Positions 13,734-24,530 of a DNA stretch of 64,000 nt are shown here, one piece after another (position 1 is the first letter of the stretch; each line of letters starts with the position of its first letter). The position numbers and the translations under genes were made by a program. Below the pieces are notes generated by a model. That model made no database searches. It saw only the letters and a list, made by a program, of their open reading frames with translations, and was not told the origin of the DNA. This DNA comes from Morinoia aosen (lineage: Eukaryota; Arthropoda; Malacostraca; Amphipoda; Talitridae): the NCBI GenBank assembly GCA_030386875.1, contig CM059564.1, forward strand, positions 45,652,075-45,716,074. Reading direction: 5' to 3'.

Positions 13734-14032
13734 CGATTGCAGACAAGAATTACCAACACCTGCGGCAGTATACTGGAACAGTAGACGGCATGCTTAAACT
13801 TATTACGGAAACTCAAATTTTTGTTGCTTACATTAAATACATTTTGGGAACAGCTTAATTGCTTCTCTACGTCCTCAGGGATGAAAATGCCATTAAAATC
13901 GTGGGCTGTACCGTCAGAAAATAAATTTGATTTGTGAACAAATATTGCGACTAGACTATTCAATTTCGTTAACAGCGGACAAATTACTGCCGCTAATGCA
14001 AGCCCCGTGTACGCGTGACGACAAGCAAGCAT
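13734..14032 (-). CDS. possible first coding exon, unknown protein
   Basis: On the minus strand an ATG at 14032 opens 99 codons. These run to a good splice-donor sequence: the exon would end ...CAATCG and be followed by GTGAGTC at 13733-13727. An in-frame TGA lies a few codons before the ATG, so the exon could not extend upstream in this frame. The first 30 or so residues are rather hydrophobic (LALAAVICPLL), which could suit a signal peptide or membrane anchor. The rest contains several cysteines and asparagines. I recognise no family. No matching downstream exon with an acceptor was found, so this may be a chance frame. The gene-like signals are the ATG, the open frame and the donor only. 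Confidence 0.15.
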
Positions 14033-15038
14033 TAATCGCGCAGGTCACTTGAGCCTGCGAAAATTGCGGACTAATCTCTAACGTATACAATCGGAAGGGC
14101 TTTTATTACCAACGTAGAAACATCGACCTGGGAGATATTTCGAAGCGGTGAACTGAGCTTTTACAGCCTTCTCCTTTGTCCTGATTGGTCAGGGTTGTAA
14201 AGTTTGCCCAACTTGCCGACCAACTTTCAAATTTGGCGTAAGAAAGGAGGCAGATCTCAGGGTAGAGTGACATTGTTTTCGAAGTAAAAAGAGGCTCGGA
14301 GGCTGATTTGTTCAGATGAGAAAAGTCCTTTGTAATCTATGATCAAATCTTACTCAAGAAGTTTATGAAGTCTCAAATTTACTGTCTTTCTGAAATAGAA
14401 CACTTTGTGTTCCTCAAATCTCGATACTGAATAAAGAATGTCAATAATGGAGCACCAAGGGAGGAGTTTTTGTGTGCATTGGCTTTAACAATGAACAAAA
14501 CTTGTTTTTGAATGGAAATTCTGGTTGAATAAAAATTTATTTACGATGATGAATTGACACAATATTATTGAATACCGTCATTGGAACGCTGTTAGATTTG
14601 AGAATGAATAAGAAGATTAAAAAAAATATGATCACAGCATAGCGGTTGTATATAATTACTATTTTTGTGAAAGATTTGTGAGTTTTATCGAGCATTAGTT
14701 TGAAGAAAACTCGCTCATGATGGCATGTTCTGCAAACGATGCCGTCATTTCGAACCGTACTAATATACAATCCTAACTTGAAATTGTTAATATGGAATGA
14801 AGAAGAGACAGGCAGAATTTAGCCGAAGATGTGCTGCCAATGCACGGTCCGTGTATGCGGCCTCAATGCATCCGTGCTAATTACAGACAAATGCTTACTG
14901 TTGCTGAGACAACATTCCCTTGCGTACACCACCGTGTAATTGCAGTTCTTTGCAGGTCCAACATAATTTGGTAGAGGCTCCATAACTTGGAATACATTTT
15001 TGGTGCGTGTGATCTCATGCACTGGGCAGTAGAGTGAT
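14033..15038. other. unique sequence, no gene recognised
   Basis: AT-rich, with short frames only. No mobile element or RNA gene was recognised before the 38-bp array begins. Confidence 0.55.
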
Positions 15039-15826
15039 TACTGGACACCGCACCTGTGATGTGGTGGGATGTTATGTACTGGACACCGTACCTGTGATGT
15101 GGTGTGATGTTATGTACTGGACACCGCACCTGTGATGTGGTGTGATGTTATGTACTGGACACCGCACCTGTGATGTGGTGTGATTTTATGTACTGGACAC
15201 CGCACCTGTGATGTGGTGTGTTGTTATGTACTGGACACCGCACCTGTGATGTGGTGTGATGTTATGTACTGGACACCGTACCTGTGATGTGGTGTGATGT
15301 TAGGTACTGGATACCGTACCTGTGATGTGGTGTGATGTTAGGTACTGGATACCGTACCTGTGATGTGGTGTAATGTTATATACTGGACACCGTACCTGTG
15401 GTGTGGTGTGGTGTTATGTACTGGACACCGCACCTGTGATGTGGTGTGATGTTAGGTACTGGACACCGCACCTGTGATGCGGTGTGATGTTAGGTACTGG
15501 ACACCGCACCTGTGATGTGGTGTGATGTCATGTACTGGACACCGCACCTGTGATGTGGTGTGATGTTAAGTACTGAACACCACACCTGTGATTTGCGTGT
15601 GACGTTAGGCACTGGACACCACACCTGTGATGTGGTGTGATGTTATGTACTGGACACCGTACCTGTGGTGTGGTGTGTTGTTATGTACTGGACACCGCAC
15701 CTGTGGTGTGGTGTGATGTCATGTACTGGACACCGCACCTGTGATGTGGTGTGATGTTATGTACTGAACACCACACCTGTGATGTGCGTGTGACGTTAGG
15801 CACTGGACACCACACCTGTGATGTGC
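15039..15826 (+). repeat. 38-bp minisatellite, about 21 copies
   Basis: Monomers start ACTGGACACCGCACCTGTGA and continue with TGTGGTGTGATGTTATGT. Substitutions cluster in a few positions (GCACC/GTACC, TTATGT/TTAGGT). A variant pair containing GAACACCACACC followed by GCGTGTGACG occurs at 15571 and again at 15762. That is a spacing of 191 bp, five monomers with one 39-bp unit, and it shows duplication of multi-monomer blocks. Confidence 0.97.
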
Positions 15827-16038
15827 GAGGGATTTGTGTCAGAGTGAGAAGTAATTCTATACTTGAACTACATAAAGAATTTACCTTTAGATCAGGTAAA
15901 TTGGCATGCACTCGAGTACTCACACAATAGGAAAACGCTCCAAAGAAGAATATTCCGCCCATACTTGGCCGGAAAATCAACTCTAATCGAGTAATAAGGA
16001 ATAGAATGTTGTGGTGTTGTGAATCTGATGTCCTAAGG

Positions 16039-16191
16039 CAGTGTTATTCGCTAATTTTTGCAAGAGAGCCACTTCGGTTAAACGCATTGATTGAGAGTGC
16101 TGCAACTACTGCAAGTTAGAGCATATTATAAAATTATACATTATTTAATTAGTTTATATATGTTTTGAAAGCCACGCAATGAATGCCACTG
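16039..16191. mobile_element. 153-bp hAT-type MITE with 8-bp target duplication
   Basis: The element starts CAGTGTTATTC and ends GAATGCCACTG, so its ends read CAGTG...CACTG with a weakly matching inverted continuation (CAGTGnnATTC on both sides). It is flanked by TCCTAAGG (16031-16038) and TCTTAAGG (16192-16199), a seven of eight match. These ends and an 8-bp duplication are hallmarks of hAT superfamily insertions. It has no coding capacity, so it would have depended on a transposase made elsewhere. A 154-bp relative with matching boundaries lies at 39458-39611. Confidence 0.75.
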
Positions 16192-16199
16192 TCTTAAGG

Positions 16200-16837
16200 C
16201 GTCACTGGAGGCCGACGTCAGACGTTGCCTTGTGCGTTCCCTGGCAATTGCTTTAAAAAGAAGTATCGAATTTCGATCATAATTCAAGTTACTAATCACA
16301 TCAAAATAAAACATTCGGAAAGCCATGGGTCGTAGTCAAATCATTTTCTAGTAGATGCAAATCTTTGTGCTGATTTCGTACTACAAATCATCTTTGCAAA
16401 ATTGTGCATTTTAATTTTAGTTGAAGGTGCTGGTTCTATTTGAAGATTTTTGTTTTGTAAGATATTAATTCTCATGTTTGTGCGCTCAGAGCTGAGTGCA
16501 CTTTAACTGCTTTTCATTTGAAGCACCTGAGTAAAAGGAGCAGCTAAAGTGATATGTGTACATGGTAAAAGAGAAGCAGAGGAGCTGGTCTCCGGCTTTG
16601 CGTCGGCCGCCATATTGGCAACTCGAGACCTGCGATGTTGTCAAATTGATCTTCAGGCCTCCATATCCGGTCGTTGGGTCTGCTCTCAAAACCAGAGTAA
16701 ATATTTATATCTCTCGTTGCGCTCTAATTTTACCGTGTCTTGTTCTACCGTTCTTTATCTTAAGGAACTGGACTGCAATTCCACTGTTGCCATGTTGGCT
16801 TCCCTCAACGCCTCTTGCAGTCTGGCTACACGAATGC
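16200..16837. other. unique sequence, no gene recognised
   Basis: Includes a GC-richer patch near 16590-16700 with the word GCCGCCATATTGGC, which resembles YY1-type promoter motifs. There is no accompanying gene model. Two overlapping plus frames (from about 16549) run from here into the 17-bp array and are not credible proteins. Confidence 0.5.
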
Positions 16838-16974
16838 TTCCTGCAGCTCCAAGCCTCCTGCAGCTCCAGGCCTCCTGCTGCTCCAAGCCTCCTGCTGCTC
16901 CAGGCCTTCCGCTGCTCTAGGCCTCCTGCTGCTCCAGGCCTCCTGCTGCTCCAGGCCTCCTGCAGCTCCAGGTC
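16838..16974 (+). repeat. 17-bp minisatellite, 8 copies
   Basis: The unit AGGCCTCCTGCTGCTCC repeats with CTGCAG/CTGCTG and AGGCC/AAGCC variants. Serine, proline and leucine-rich frames across it follow from the CTG and CTCC content. Confidence 0.95.
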
Positions 16975-17205
16975 TGCTCATGGAGATCGTGACGTCACAG
17001 GAGAGGTCGGACAAATTTCGCTGCATTCGTGACGCATCTGAGGCAGAAATTGAGCTTGAATGCATCGTTGGTTTCCAATAAAACGGATCTGGTCAGGCTT
17101 TTGGAAAATCTTAGCAGGCACCCAGTGTTGTTTTTTCTGAGAAATATATACGTAAGAAAAAGTTTCTTAGATATTTTTTGTGATACCAAAGAAAACGAGA
17201 ATTTA
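16975..17205. other. unique sequence before the SINE tail fragment
   Basis: No recognisable feature. It is weakly purine-rich toward its right end and could include a badly decayed part of the SINE body. Confidence 0.45.
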
Positions 17206-17276
17206 TTGAGGCACAATTCCCCACTCTACCCAGGTGTCATAAATGGGTACGAGCTTGGCCGGGGGTAACCGTCATT
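17206..17276 (+). mobile_element. SINE tail fragment, copy 2
   Basis: Read on the plus strand this matches the 3-prime half of the SINE at 33700-33893 (minus strand). Shared words in order are GCACAAT, CCCACTC, ACCCAGGTGTC, AAATGGGTAC, GCTT and AACCGTCAT. The tRNA-like head with A and B boxes is missing, so this is a 5-prime truncated copy or a copy of the LINE tail from which the SINE took its end. Confidence 0.75.
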
Positions 17277-20189
17277 GCGTTCTGGTGTTACTAATGAGGC
17301 ATTTTAAAAATCAATGTACAAGATGATGTGAATCAGGCTTGATTGAAGGATACTTTGGTAAAACTCTCACAGCACTCTGTCTAAATTCCTCAAATAACAT
17401 TTTGATCCCAGAACTTTTTTGCCGCCAAGCTTCTCTCAAGACTTTCAAAAGAACCGTAGCTGCGTTTTCAAAATGTTTACTAATTACTAATTTTTTAACT
17501 CACTTTTACTAATCGCCCAAAGCATTCATGGTTGAATTATCTTCAAATACTCAATATTTCTTCATAAACCAAAGTGTGTTCATTTTTGGGGTTGAACTTG
17601 TGTTTCATATAAGCTAAAATATACGATCACAATGCCAGAGGCTGCTTGTTAGTTACCCAAAAGTTCAGCCAATCACCGCGTTGTATTACCTGACAAAAAT
17701 CAATCACCTGTGCTTCCAACTTTTTATTATCAAATACGTGATAAAATTGACTTGGAGAAGCTCGCGATGCCATACAATCCTGATTAGGCTTGCACTGAAG
17801 CTGATCACGAATTTATTTTTTCAGCAACTAATTTAAATTTAAAGAATGTAACATGCGGTGGAAGTACGACAAGGAATATTCTACAAGATGTCAACTAATT
17901 CGCCTACGTTATTCCAAAACGCTCCTAATCAAAATGCTCCAAACAGTTAATTCATTTCCTCCCCTGCGAAAGAAGTTTTTTGTACAAATAAATTATTAAA
18001 TTTGAAAGTTCATAGCTTACTACAATTTATAGAAGTAGCGATCATTTGTATATTCCTCAGTATACAGATGATTTTTTTTAAATCTGATTTCGTTAACGAT
18101 TTTTAAATATTAAAACATAGTTTACCTCTCTAAAAAATGAAATGGAACGAAAACGTCACTTGCTCCAAAGAACATTAGTTTGGAAAACATATGCCATGAG
18201 AATAGGTAGCACTCATGCATGTTGTTTCGTTGAGGAAGTGGCTAGAAGACTGTGTGAGAAGGTGCGCTGTCAAGCGACGTCTCACACCTCAACTTGAGTC
18301 ATGTTCAAATTGCCCAAAGTAACACGACAGCAGCCCTTGCTTCTGCTCTCGTCCATGCCAATGAGAGACTACACCGAAAGTTCATCCGCAAGAAAGTTAA
18401 TGGACTCACCAAAGACGTGTGTGGCAAATAAAGTTACGGCCTCTTTCTTCCCGAAATTCACTTACTCGGCCTCAGCTTTTAACGACGGAGACAGAGAGCT
18501 CTTCTTTGCAATAATGGAATTTAGAGATACTTCCAAGATGAACGACTTCATCCGAAAAAAGGCTTTCCGGCTGCCTAAAATGCTGTGATATATTGAAATT
18601 TTATGTGGCAGGCCCAAATGAAGCTCCACGAACCTGTACTGCTTGACTAATGTGTTCGTTTAAAACACTGAGGAAGAGAATGAAAAGTTTTACTGGCATG
18701 GAAACTGCTGTCCTTTATTTGCACTGTGAGTGATCGATCCGCTCCTGATACAGGCTAGGATGTCCCACTTGCCGTGGAGGTTCTGTGCTCCACGTGGGCT
18801 CATGAAAGCCTATCTCAGTAATTCATTTAGCGTTGATGGCACGAGCGGTGATCTTTGTTCTCTGATGAGCGGAATTTGGTCTCTCATAAATTCCTTGGAA
18901 TGGCTCAAGACACGCCCCGTAATTTGATGAGATGCGCTCACTCCTCTAAATTGAACAAGAGCATTGTACATGAAATTGCAAGTGGCCAACGACTGCTGCT
19001 CGGGAGTGTAGAGTGTAATTCAAATATGAGGCATTATAAACCTGTATTGCTTATGTGATATTTTGTACAAAAGTTTCAATTTAAATACAGATTTTTACAT
19101 TTAAAAATGGGGAAAAGAAACATTTCAGGATGGCGTACACATTGAAAATCATTGCGCTGGAAGATGAAGTTCTCGGTGTAAAATGACGCACATTAGGCGA
19201 TTCACCACCGCTAGCGTTTTCATTGAATCTTCAATGACAGTGATTGAAATTCAAGAGGCTCCTTTTGTTGCTTTGTGGCTAGATAAAAATACCCAATTTG
19301 CCCTTCAGGGAGGATAATAATAGTAACCGTAAAACCAAGCAATGTACTTGAAATTAGAATGGCTAGAACTTTCATTGATTCCGATGATCTTGGACAGCAA
19401 TGTACGGTAAGCTTCCTGGAAGCTGTTCCCGATTCAAGAATGGGATTTGCTCTAGAAAAAGGAATGCACTCTGCGGAGTGGCGTCCATTCATATGCATAT
19501 TCGATGGCTTGAAAGGAAACCACGACTTGAGGGCTAAGTTTCTTCTTTGTGCTTCCCAAGTTTCTGTCCCGGAAAACAAGACCAGCGCGTTACATTCTGG
19601 TCCGGACTTGCAATGATTATACACAGTCCTCTTCTAGCATCTCCTCGCAGTGGAAGATGTTGATATTTTATTTCATGTGGAACATAATCACCGTAAATGG
19701 CCGGAGAACACACTTCCAGGTCAGGCATAAAGACTTAGTATAAATTGCAATTTGATGTATTCCAGAATATTTGAACGTTTTGATCTCATTATTTACCGTC
19801 AATATCTGCCACCACCAAAAAAGAAATGGAGGAAAAGATCTGAAACTTAACTTACACGACAATATACCTTAATGTGCACCGCACTTCTCCTCGTGTTAAC
19901 GGGTTTGCAGCGAACATATAATTTGAATCTTTTGAAATGATAAGCGACTGTGAATTATTGAAAATATATGGACTATTAAAGGTCGATCATGTACGTATGC
20001 ATAATATTACTCGTATAATAAAAACCGTTTAGAGAAATTCAGAGGCTCGCTCTCTTTACTTTGAAATACATTTGCTGTGGGGGGCAGGAAAAAAACGGAT
20101 TAATACTTAAGGAGAGGAACGTTCGCTTAGAAACCTGTAATCGCTACTCAGCTCCATCTGATGTGACGTAACCGCCGTGACCGACGCAG
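17277..20189. other. 2.9 kb unique sequence, no gene recognised
   Basis: AT-rich. A plus-strand frame at 18301-18588 (ATG, 95 codons) and overlapping frames on both strands at 19220-19624 (134 codons minus, about 85 plus) have protein-like composition. The minus one includes a hydrophobic stretch (VLAILISSTLLGF). None matches a family I know and none has clear splice sites. Confidence 0.5.
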
Positions 20190-20683
20190 GCTGCCACAAC
20201 AGCCGCACAGCAACCACACAGCAGCCACACAGCAGCCACACAGCTTCCACACAGCAGCCACACAGCAGCTACACAGCAGCCACACAGCAGCCACACAGCA
20301 GCCACACAGCAGCCACACAGCAGCCACACAACAGCCACACAGCAGCCACACAACAGCCGCACAGCAACCACACAGAAGTCATACAGCAGCCACACAGCAG
20401 CCACACAGAAACCACACAGCAGCCACACAGCAGCCACACAGCAGCCACACAACAGCCATACAGCAGCCACACAGCAGCCACACAACAGCCACACAGCAGA
20501 TAAGGAGCAGCCACACAGCAGCCACACAACAGCCGCACAGCAACCACACAGCAGTCATACAGCAGCCACACAGCAGCCACACAGCAACCACACAGCAGCC
20601 ACACAGCAGCCGCACAGCAGCCACACAACAGCCACACAGCAGCCACACAGCAGATACAGAGCAGCCACACAGCAGCCACACAG
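20190..20683 (+). repeat. 11-bp minisatellite, about 45 copies
   Basis: The unit CAGCCACACAG repeats with AACAGCC, GTCATAC and CAACCAC variants. The variant block CAACAGCCGCACAGCAACC occurs at about 20196, 20351 and 20527, the last two 176 bp (16 monomers) apart. Expansion therefore copied blocks as well as single units. Eleven is not a multiple of three, so tryptophan, leucine and cysteine-rich frames open on the minus strand; they are not genes. Confidence 0.97.
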
Positions 20684-21421
20684 ATGCCGCGGAGATTTAC
20701 CCTGACTTTGGCTCGCCAACAGCGCTGTTCAGGCCTCACTGCAGATGCCGGAGACAATTTTTGAACTAACATTTTTATAAAAACTTTGGGAACCTAAAAT
20801 TTAAATTAATGTCGTGGGTGCGTTAAATTAATGTCGTGGGTGTAGTGAAGTACGTTGATAAACCAATAGCACCAGCATCATTAGTAGGAAGGAAGATTAC
20901 TTGCCTTACACAACGCCGCGGCCTGCTCTCTGTGTGGTACATGTTCAGATAAAACAGGTGACGACGTCATTTTTCCTTCGAATGTTCACAACCGCAGATG
21001 TGATCATATTCCCGTCAGAACCATGCCCTCGAGAAGTTACCTTCTCATTCTGGAAAATTCGTGGAAGACGAACCATATATCATGTATTATAACATCTGCG
21101 TCGACTTTCCGGATATTACAATCTTGTCACACGAATTTTACCATTTATTTTTCCTTTGAGCTTTACTCTTACGCCCCTTGCAGAGATTTTTGGAACATTG
21201 GAAAGGCTTGAAATTTACCAACTGATCGTTTTGAATAAATGGAGGAACTAATACTATTTTTCAATATAGAGCTTCATCGGACCGAGAAAACATTTAATAA
21301 CCTTGGTTCATTTCTTCATGAAGTGTATTCAATCAAGATAGGCAATAACACATACCAAGTTCATAGTGCAAATAGAACCACACTTGCCACTAACGGTCCT
21401 AGATGACAGACAGGGGGTTGT
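20684..21421. other. unique sequence, no gene recognised
   Basis: Apart from the 22-bp duplication at 20801-20842, only short frames are seen. Confidence 0.5.
20801..20842 (+). repeat. 22-bp direct duplication
   Basis: TTAAATTAATGTCGTGGGTG occurs twice, starting at 20801 and 20823. It is a simple local duplication. Confidence 0.95.
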
Positions 21422-21450
21422 GCTGCCACCAGCAACCATGTGGTGGCAGC
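21422..21450. other. 10-bp perfect stem-loop
   Basis: GCTGCCACCA (21422-21431) and TGGTGGCAGC (21441-21450) are exact inverse complements around a 9-base loop. It lies at the left edge of the 74-bp repeat, which reuses the words TGCCACCA and GGTGGCAGC. Confidence 0.85.
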
Positions 21451-21469
21451 TCACGTTGCCACAGCTGGT

Positions 21470-21625
21470 CAGTCGGTACTCCTGTTGCCATCGATTGGTG
21501 CGGTGGCAGCACGATGGCAGCAACACAAATTGCCACCACTGTACAGTCGGTACTCCTGTTGCCATCGATTGGTGCGGTGGCAGCACGATGGCAGCAGCAC
21601 AAATTGCCACCACTGGACAGTTGGC
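21470..21625 (+). repeat. 74-bp tandem repeat, 2.1 copies
   Basis: CAGTCGGTACTCCTGTTGCC starts at 21470 and 21544, and a diverged third start lies at 21618. The two full copies are nearly identical. The sequence to the left looks like an older degenerate copy. Confidence 0.95.
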
Positions 21626-22283
21626 ACCTCTGTAGCCGGCTATTCCTTATCTTTATCGCGCCATCATCGAATAACTTTGGAGTCCAGTTCCGAAAGGTTA
21701 GCGTTCCTTGATCAAAGTTGTCAGTTAAAGGCAATATTATTCGAGGCCGAGGCGTTCACGGCCAATTATGTCCACTAAGTGGAGCGATCACCCAAGAAGG
21801 ATCACGAAGAGCAGCAAAGATGCCGCTCGAATTTTAAAGAAGACGCTCTTCGAAGAATAAAAGATGCCGGGGTCGGTGCACACGGGTGAATCAACGACAT
21901 TTCGGCCAGGGAATATTTTTGACTTATAACTACCCACAAGGATGAAAAAGAATTGTTTCAAGTTCAGGCAGATTATGGAGCTCTAAGGCAGTGTAACAGC
22001 ACGCGCATTGATTTATATTTTTATAATTTGTGAGAAGTTCACGTACGTATTTTCAGTGAAAAGTATCAATCCAGGTTTTAAGTCTTTCTTAAGCTCATCT
22101 TTTATTCAGCAGTGTATACTTTTCTGATATTTAGGATAAGTCCCAACTTCATTTCTTCTAAGGTAAAAATGTTACGTAGCAGTTTTTCACCAAAGTCCCA
22201 AATTTTTATGAGATCACTTATTAAGTAGAGTGTATTGCCTATAATATGACCTACGTCCAAAAGCAAACAAAACTGCTAATCTC
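21626..22283. other. unique sequence, no gene recognised
   Basis: Nothing recognised. The sequence becomes AT-rich toward the right. Confidence 0.5.
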
Positions 22284-22871
22284 ATGACGATTCATACCAA
22301 TAACAATTTACACTCTAAGAATGAAAGTTTACTCATAATTTTTGAGCAATATATCCTACATTATTTTCAGGAATGTAGCGCAACATGCCTGGGAAAGTCA
22401 TATCCAGGTGCACATATTTTTGATGGACTCATTCACAGCATTATGCCGGCACTAGAGACCACCTCCCATTCCTCATTAAATGGACTCATTCACAGCATTA
22501 TGCCGGCACTAGAGACCACCTCCCATTCCTCATTAAATGGACTCATTCACAGCATTATGCCGGCACTAGAGACCACCTCCCATTCCTCATTAAATGGACT
22601 CATTCACAGCATTATGCCGGCACTAGAGACCACCTCCCATTCCTCATTAAATGGACTCATTCACAGCATTATGCCGGCACTAGAGACCACCTCCCATTCC
22701 TCATTAAATGGACTCATTCACAGCATTATGCCGGCACTAGAGACCACCTCCCATTCCTCATTAAATGGACTCATTCACAGCATTATGCCGGTATTCCAGA
22801 CCACCTCCCATTCCTCATTAAATGGAATCATTCACAGCATTATGCCGGCGGCAGCACATTCGTCGCAGTAA
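22284..22871 (+). CDS. 195-codon frame with 19-residue repeats, unproven
   Basis: An ATG at 22284 opens a frame ending TAA at 22869-22871. After 47 residues without recognisable motifs, the frame enters the 57-bp array. Each copy reads GLIHSIMPALETTSHSSLN (19 residues). Six copies are identical, the seventh has VFQ in place of ALE, and an eighth is truncated. An acceptor-like TTATTTTCAG ends at 22370, so an exon 22371-22871 in the same phase is an alternative. For coding: ATG, stop, constant phase and a repeat of balanced composition. Against: an array whose unit is a multiple of three stays open if one unit lacks a stop, and the copies are too alike to show selection. No family recognised. 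Confidence 0.2.
   Translation: MTIHTNNNLHSKNESLLIIFEQYILHYFQECSATCLGKSYPGAHIFDGLIHSIMPALETTSHSSLNGLIHSIMPALETTSHSSLNGLIHSIMPALETTSHSSLNGLIHSIMPALETTSHSSLNGLIHSIMPALETTSHSSLNGLIHSIMPALETTSHSSLNGLIHSIMPVFQTTSHSSLNGIIHSIMPAAAHSSQ
22425..22868 (+). repeat. 57-bp tandem repeat, about 7.8 copies
   Basis: Copies start at 22425, 22482, 22539, 22596, 22653, 22710, 22767 and 22824. The first six are identical over 57 bp, a sign of very recent expansion or active homogenisation. Copy seven carries a cluster of changes (GTATTCCAG for GCACTAGAG) and copy eight is cut off. Confidence 0.98.
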
Positions 22872-23084
22872 TCTGTCATGCAGGTTATTTAATCTTGTTT
22901 TACGGTCAGGGCACCGGGTTCCCTGGGCTATAAATAAGCCACCTTAATTTCCTGCCCAGATCATGTGGCGGTCTCTAAAGCTGCGCTCCGGACGCCAATC
23001 GCGCAATCTCAACCTTTCTGGTCCGGCCTGGCGGCGGGCAAAACTTGCCGCGCGCACAACATGAGTCACTGGCTCTTTATGAGC

Positions 23085-23400
23085 GAATGCAAGTGTGTGT
23101 GTTTACTTTTTTAGTTATTCATGATGCTCCAATTCGCAATTTTACCCTAATAAAGATCCGTTACGAGGGAATGCAAGTATGTCTATTCTTTTATATTATT
23201 CAAAATGTTCTAATTCACAATTAAACACTGCTAAAAATTCGCTACGAGGGAAGGTTAGTGTGTCTATTCTTTTAAATTTATCAAGTTGTTCCAATTTGCC
23301 ATTTCTCCTGGCAAAAGGTCCTTTACGGGAAAATGCAAGTGTTTCTATTCTTTTGAATTATTCAAGATTATGCTGATGTTCCAATCCGCAATTTTACACA
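23085..23400 (+). repeat. diverged tandem repeat of about 83 bp, 4 copies
   Basis: Each unit has, in order, GAATGCAAGTGT-like, TCTATTCTTTT-like, ATTATTCAAGAT-like, TTCCAATTCGCAATTTTAC-like and TTACGAGGGAA-like words. Starts lie near 23085, 23169, 23250 and 23329. The copies are far more diverged than in other arrays, so this one is old. Confidence 0.8.
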
Positions 23401-24193
23401 ACTAAAATTTCTTTATCCTTAGTGCATCCGTGTTGAGTAATGCGTGTTTGAGACCTGAAACGAACCGGGATGGCTTTCGGACATTTTGTTAACACGAATG
23501 TCCATAAATCCTTGAGTTCAGCTTAATTGCTTATAGACGAGACAAATAAATTATTTTTTTCTGCATCGACGTTCTTAAAAGCCAGCAGTTCAATCACTTA
23601 CTAATTTTCAAACTGGAAACACAATGAAGATAAATGAACTCAATTTTGAAAATCCTCTGAAATGAAACACACAATTAAACATTAAATGTAGGTAGGCTTG
23701 TAAAATTTGATGTCTCGATGTCATTGATAGAAGAATTATGCGAAGAATTCTAATCATCGTCGTATGATTTAAAAACGTAGATTTTGTAGTTCAACAACAA
23801 CTCAACACTCAAGGTATGAGCAACAGTTTCCCCCTTTTGTATTTATCGTCTTGGTCATTTAACAGCTCAGAACGATACGCTCAGGTTACCTCAGGGGAAA
23901 CTTCGAATAAACTGCATCCTTGTGTTCCTTGGGATGCAGCTCGGAGGCTTAAACTATATTTCACAGAATATCTACATCTCCATTGAAATAATAAAAATAG
24001 AACAATTCCAGAGAATAAGCGAATGGGGGGCGATTGGATCCGCAGTAAAGTTACGGTGAGCTCTGTAAGGACGCTGGCGTAGCACAAATTTCATGCGTAC
24101 AGTGCAAAAAATTTAAATAAATTTGGCCTTCTACCTTTTTGGACTTGACCCACACAGGCATTTACTGCATCCTCCCTTATTTGTGAGTGATCT
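23401..24193. other. unique sequence, no gene recognised
   Basis: AT-rich with no recognised element. Confidence 0.55.
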
Positions 24194-24530
24194 GAGCACC
24201 TAATGTATCAGGCACACGGTGCTGAGCACCTAATGTATCAGGCACACGGTGCTGAGCGCCTAATGTATCAGGCACACGGGGATGAGCACCTAATGTATCA
24301 TGCACACAGTGCTAAGCGCCTAATATATCATGCACACGGGGCTGAGCACCTAATGTATCATGCACACGGGGCTGAGCACCTAATGTATCAGGCACACGGT
24401 GCTGAGCGCCTAATGTATCAGGCACACGGGGCTGAGCACCTAATGTATCATGCACACAGTGCTAAGCGCCTAATGTATCATGCACACGGTGCTGAGCGCC
24501 TAATGTATCATGCACACGGTGCTGAGCGCA
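24194..24530 (+). repeat. 30-bp tandem repeat, 11 copies, with 150-bp higher order
   Basis: The unit is GAGCACCTAATGTATCAGGC followed by ACACGGTGCT. Variants at four positions recur in order: units 2-5 have nearly the same series as units 7-10, giving a five-unit (150 bp) higher-order repeat. A frame reading MYQAHGAEHL repeats stays open because 30 is a multiple of three. It has no supporting gene signals. Confidence 0.97.

Noticed and set aside
19220-19624. 134-codon minus frame with a hydrophobic segment, overlapping an open plus frame
   Set aside because: The start is not well supported, no homology is recognised and opposite-strand openness suggests chance.
20144-20772. Minus-strand tryptophan, leucine and cysteine-rich frames up to 167 codons
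   Set aside because: Produced by the 11-bp array; two or more frames are open at once and composition is fixed by the unit.
21989-22320. Another hAT-like start (CTCTAAGG then CAGTG)
   Set aside because: No CACTG end with a matching 8-bp flank was found downstream.
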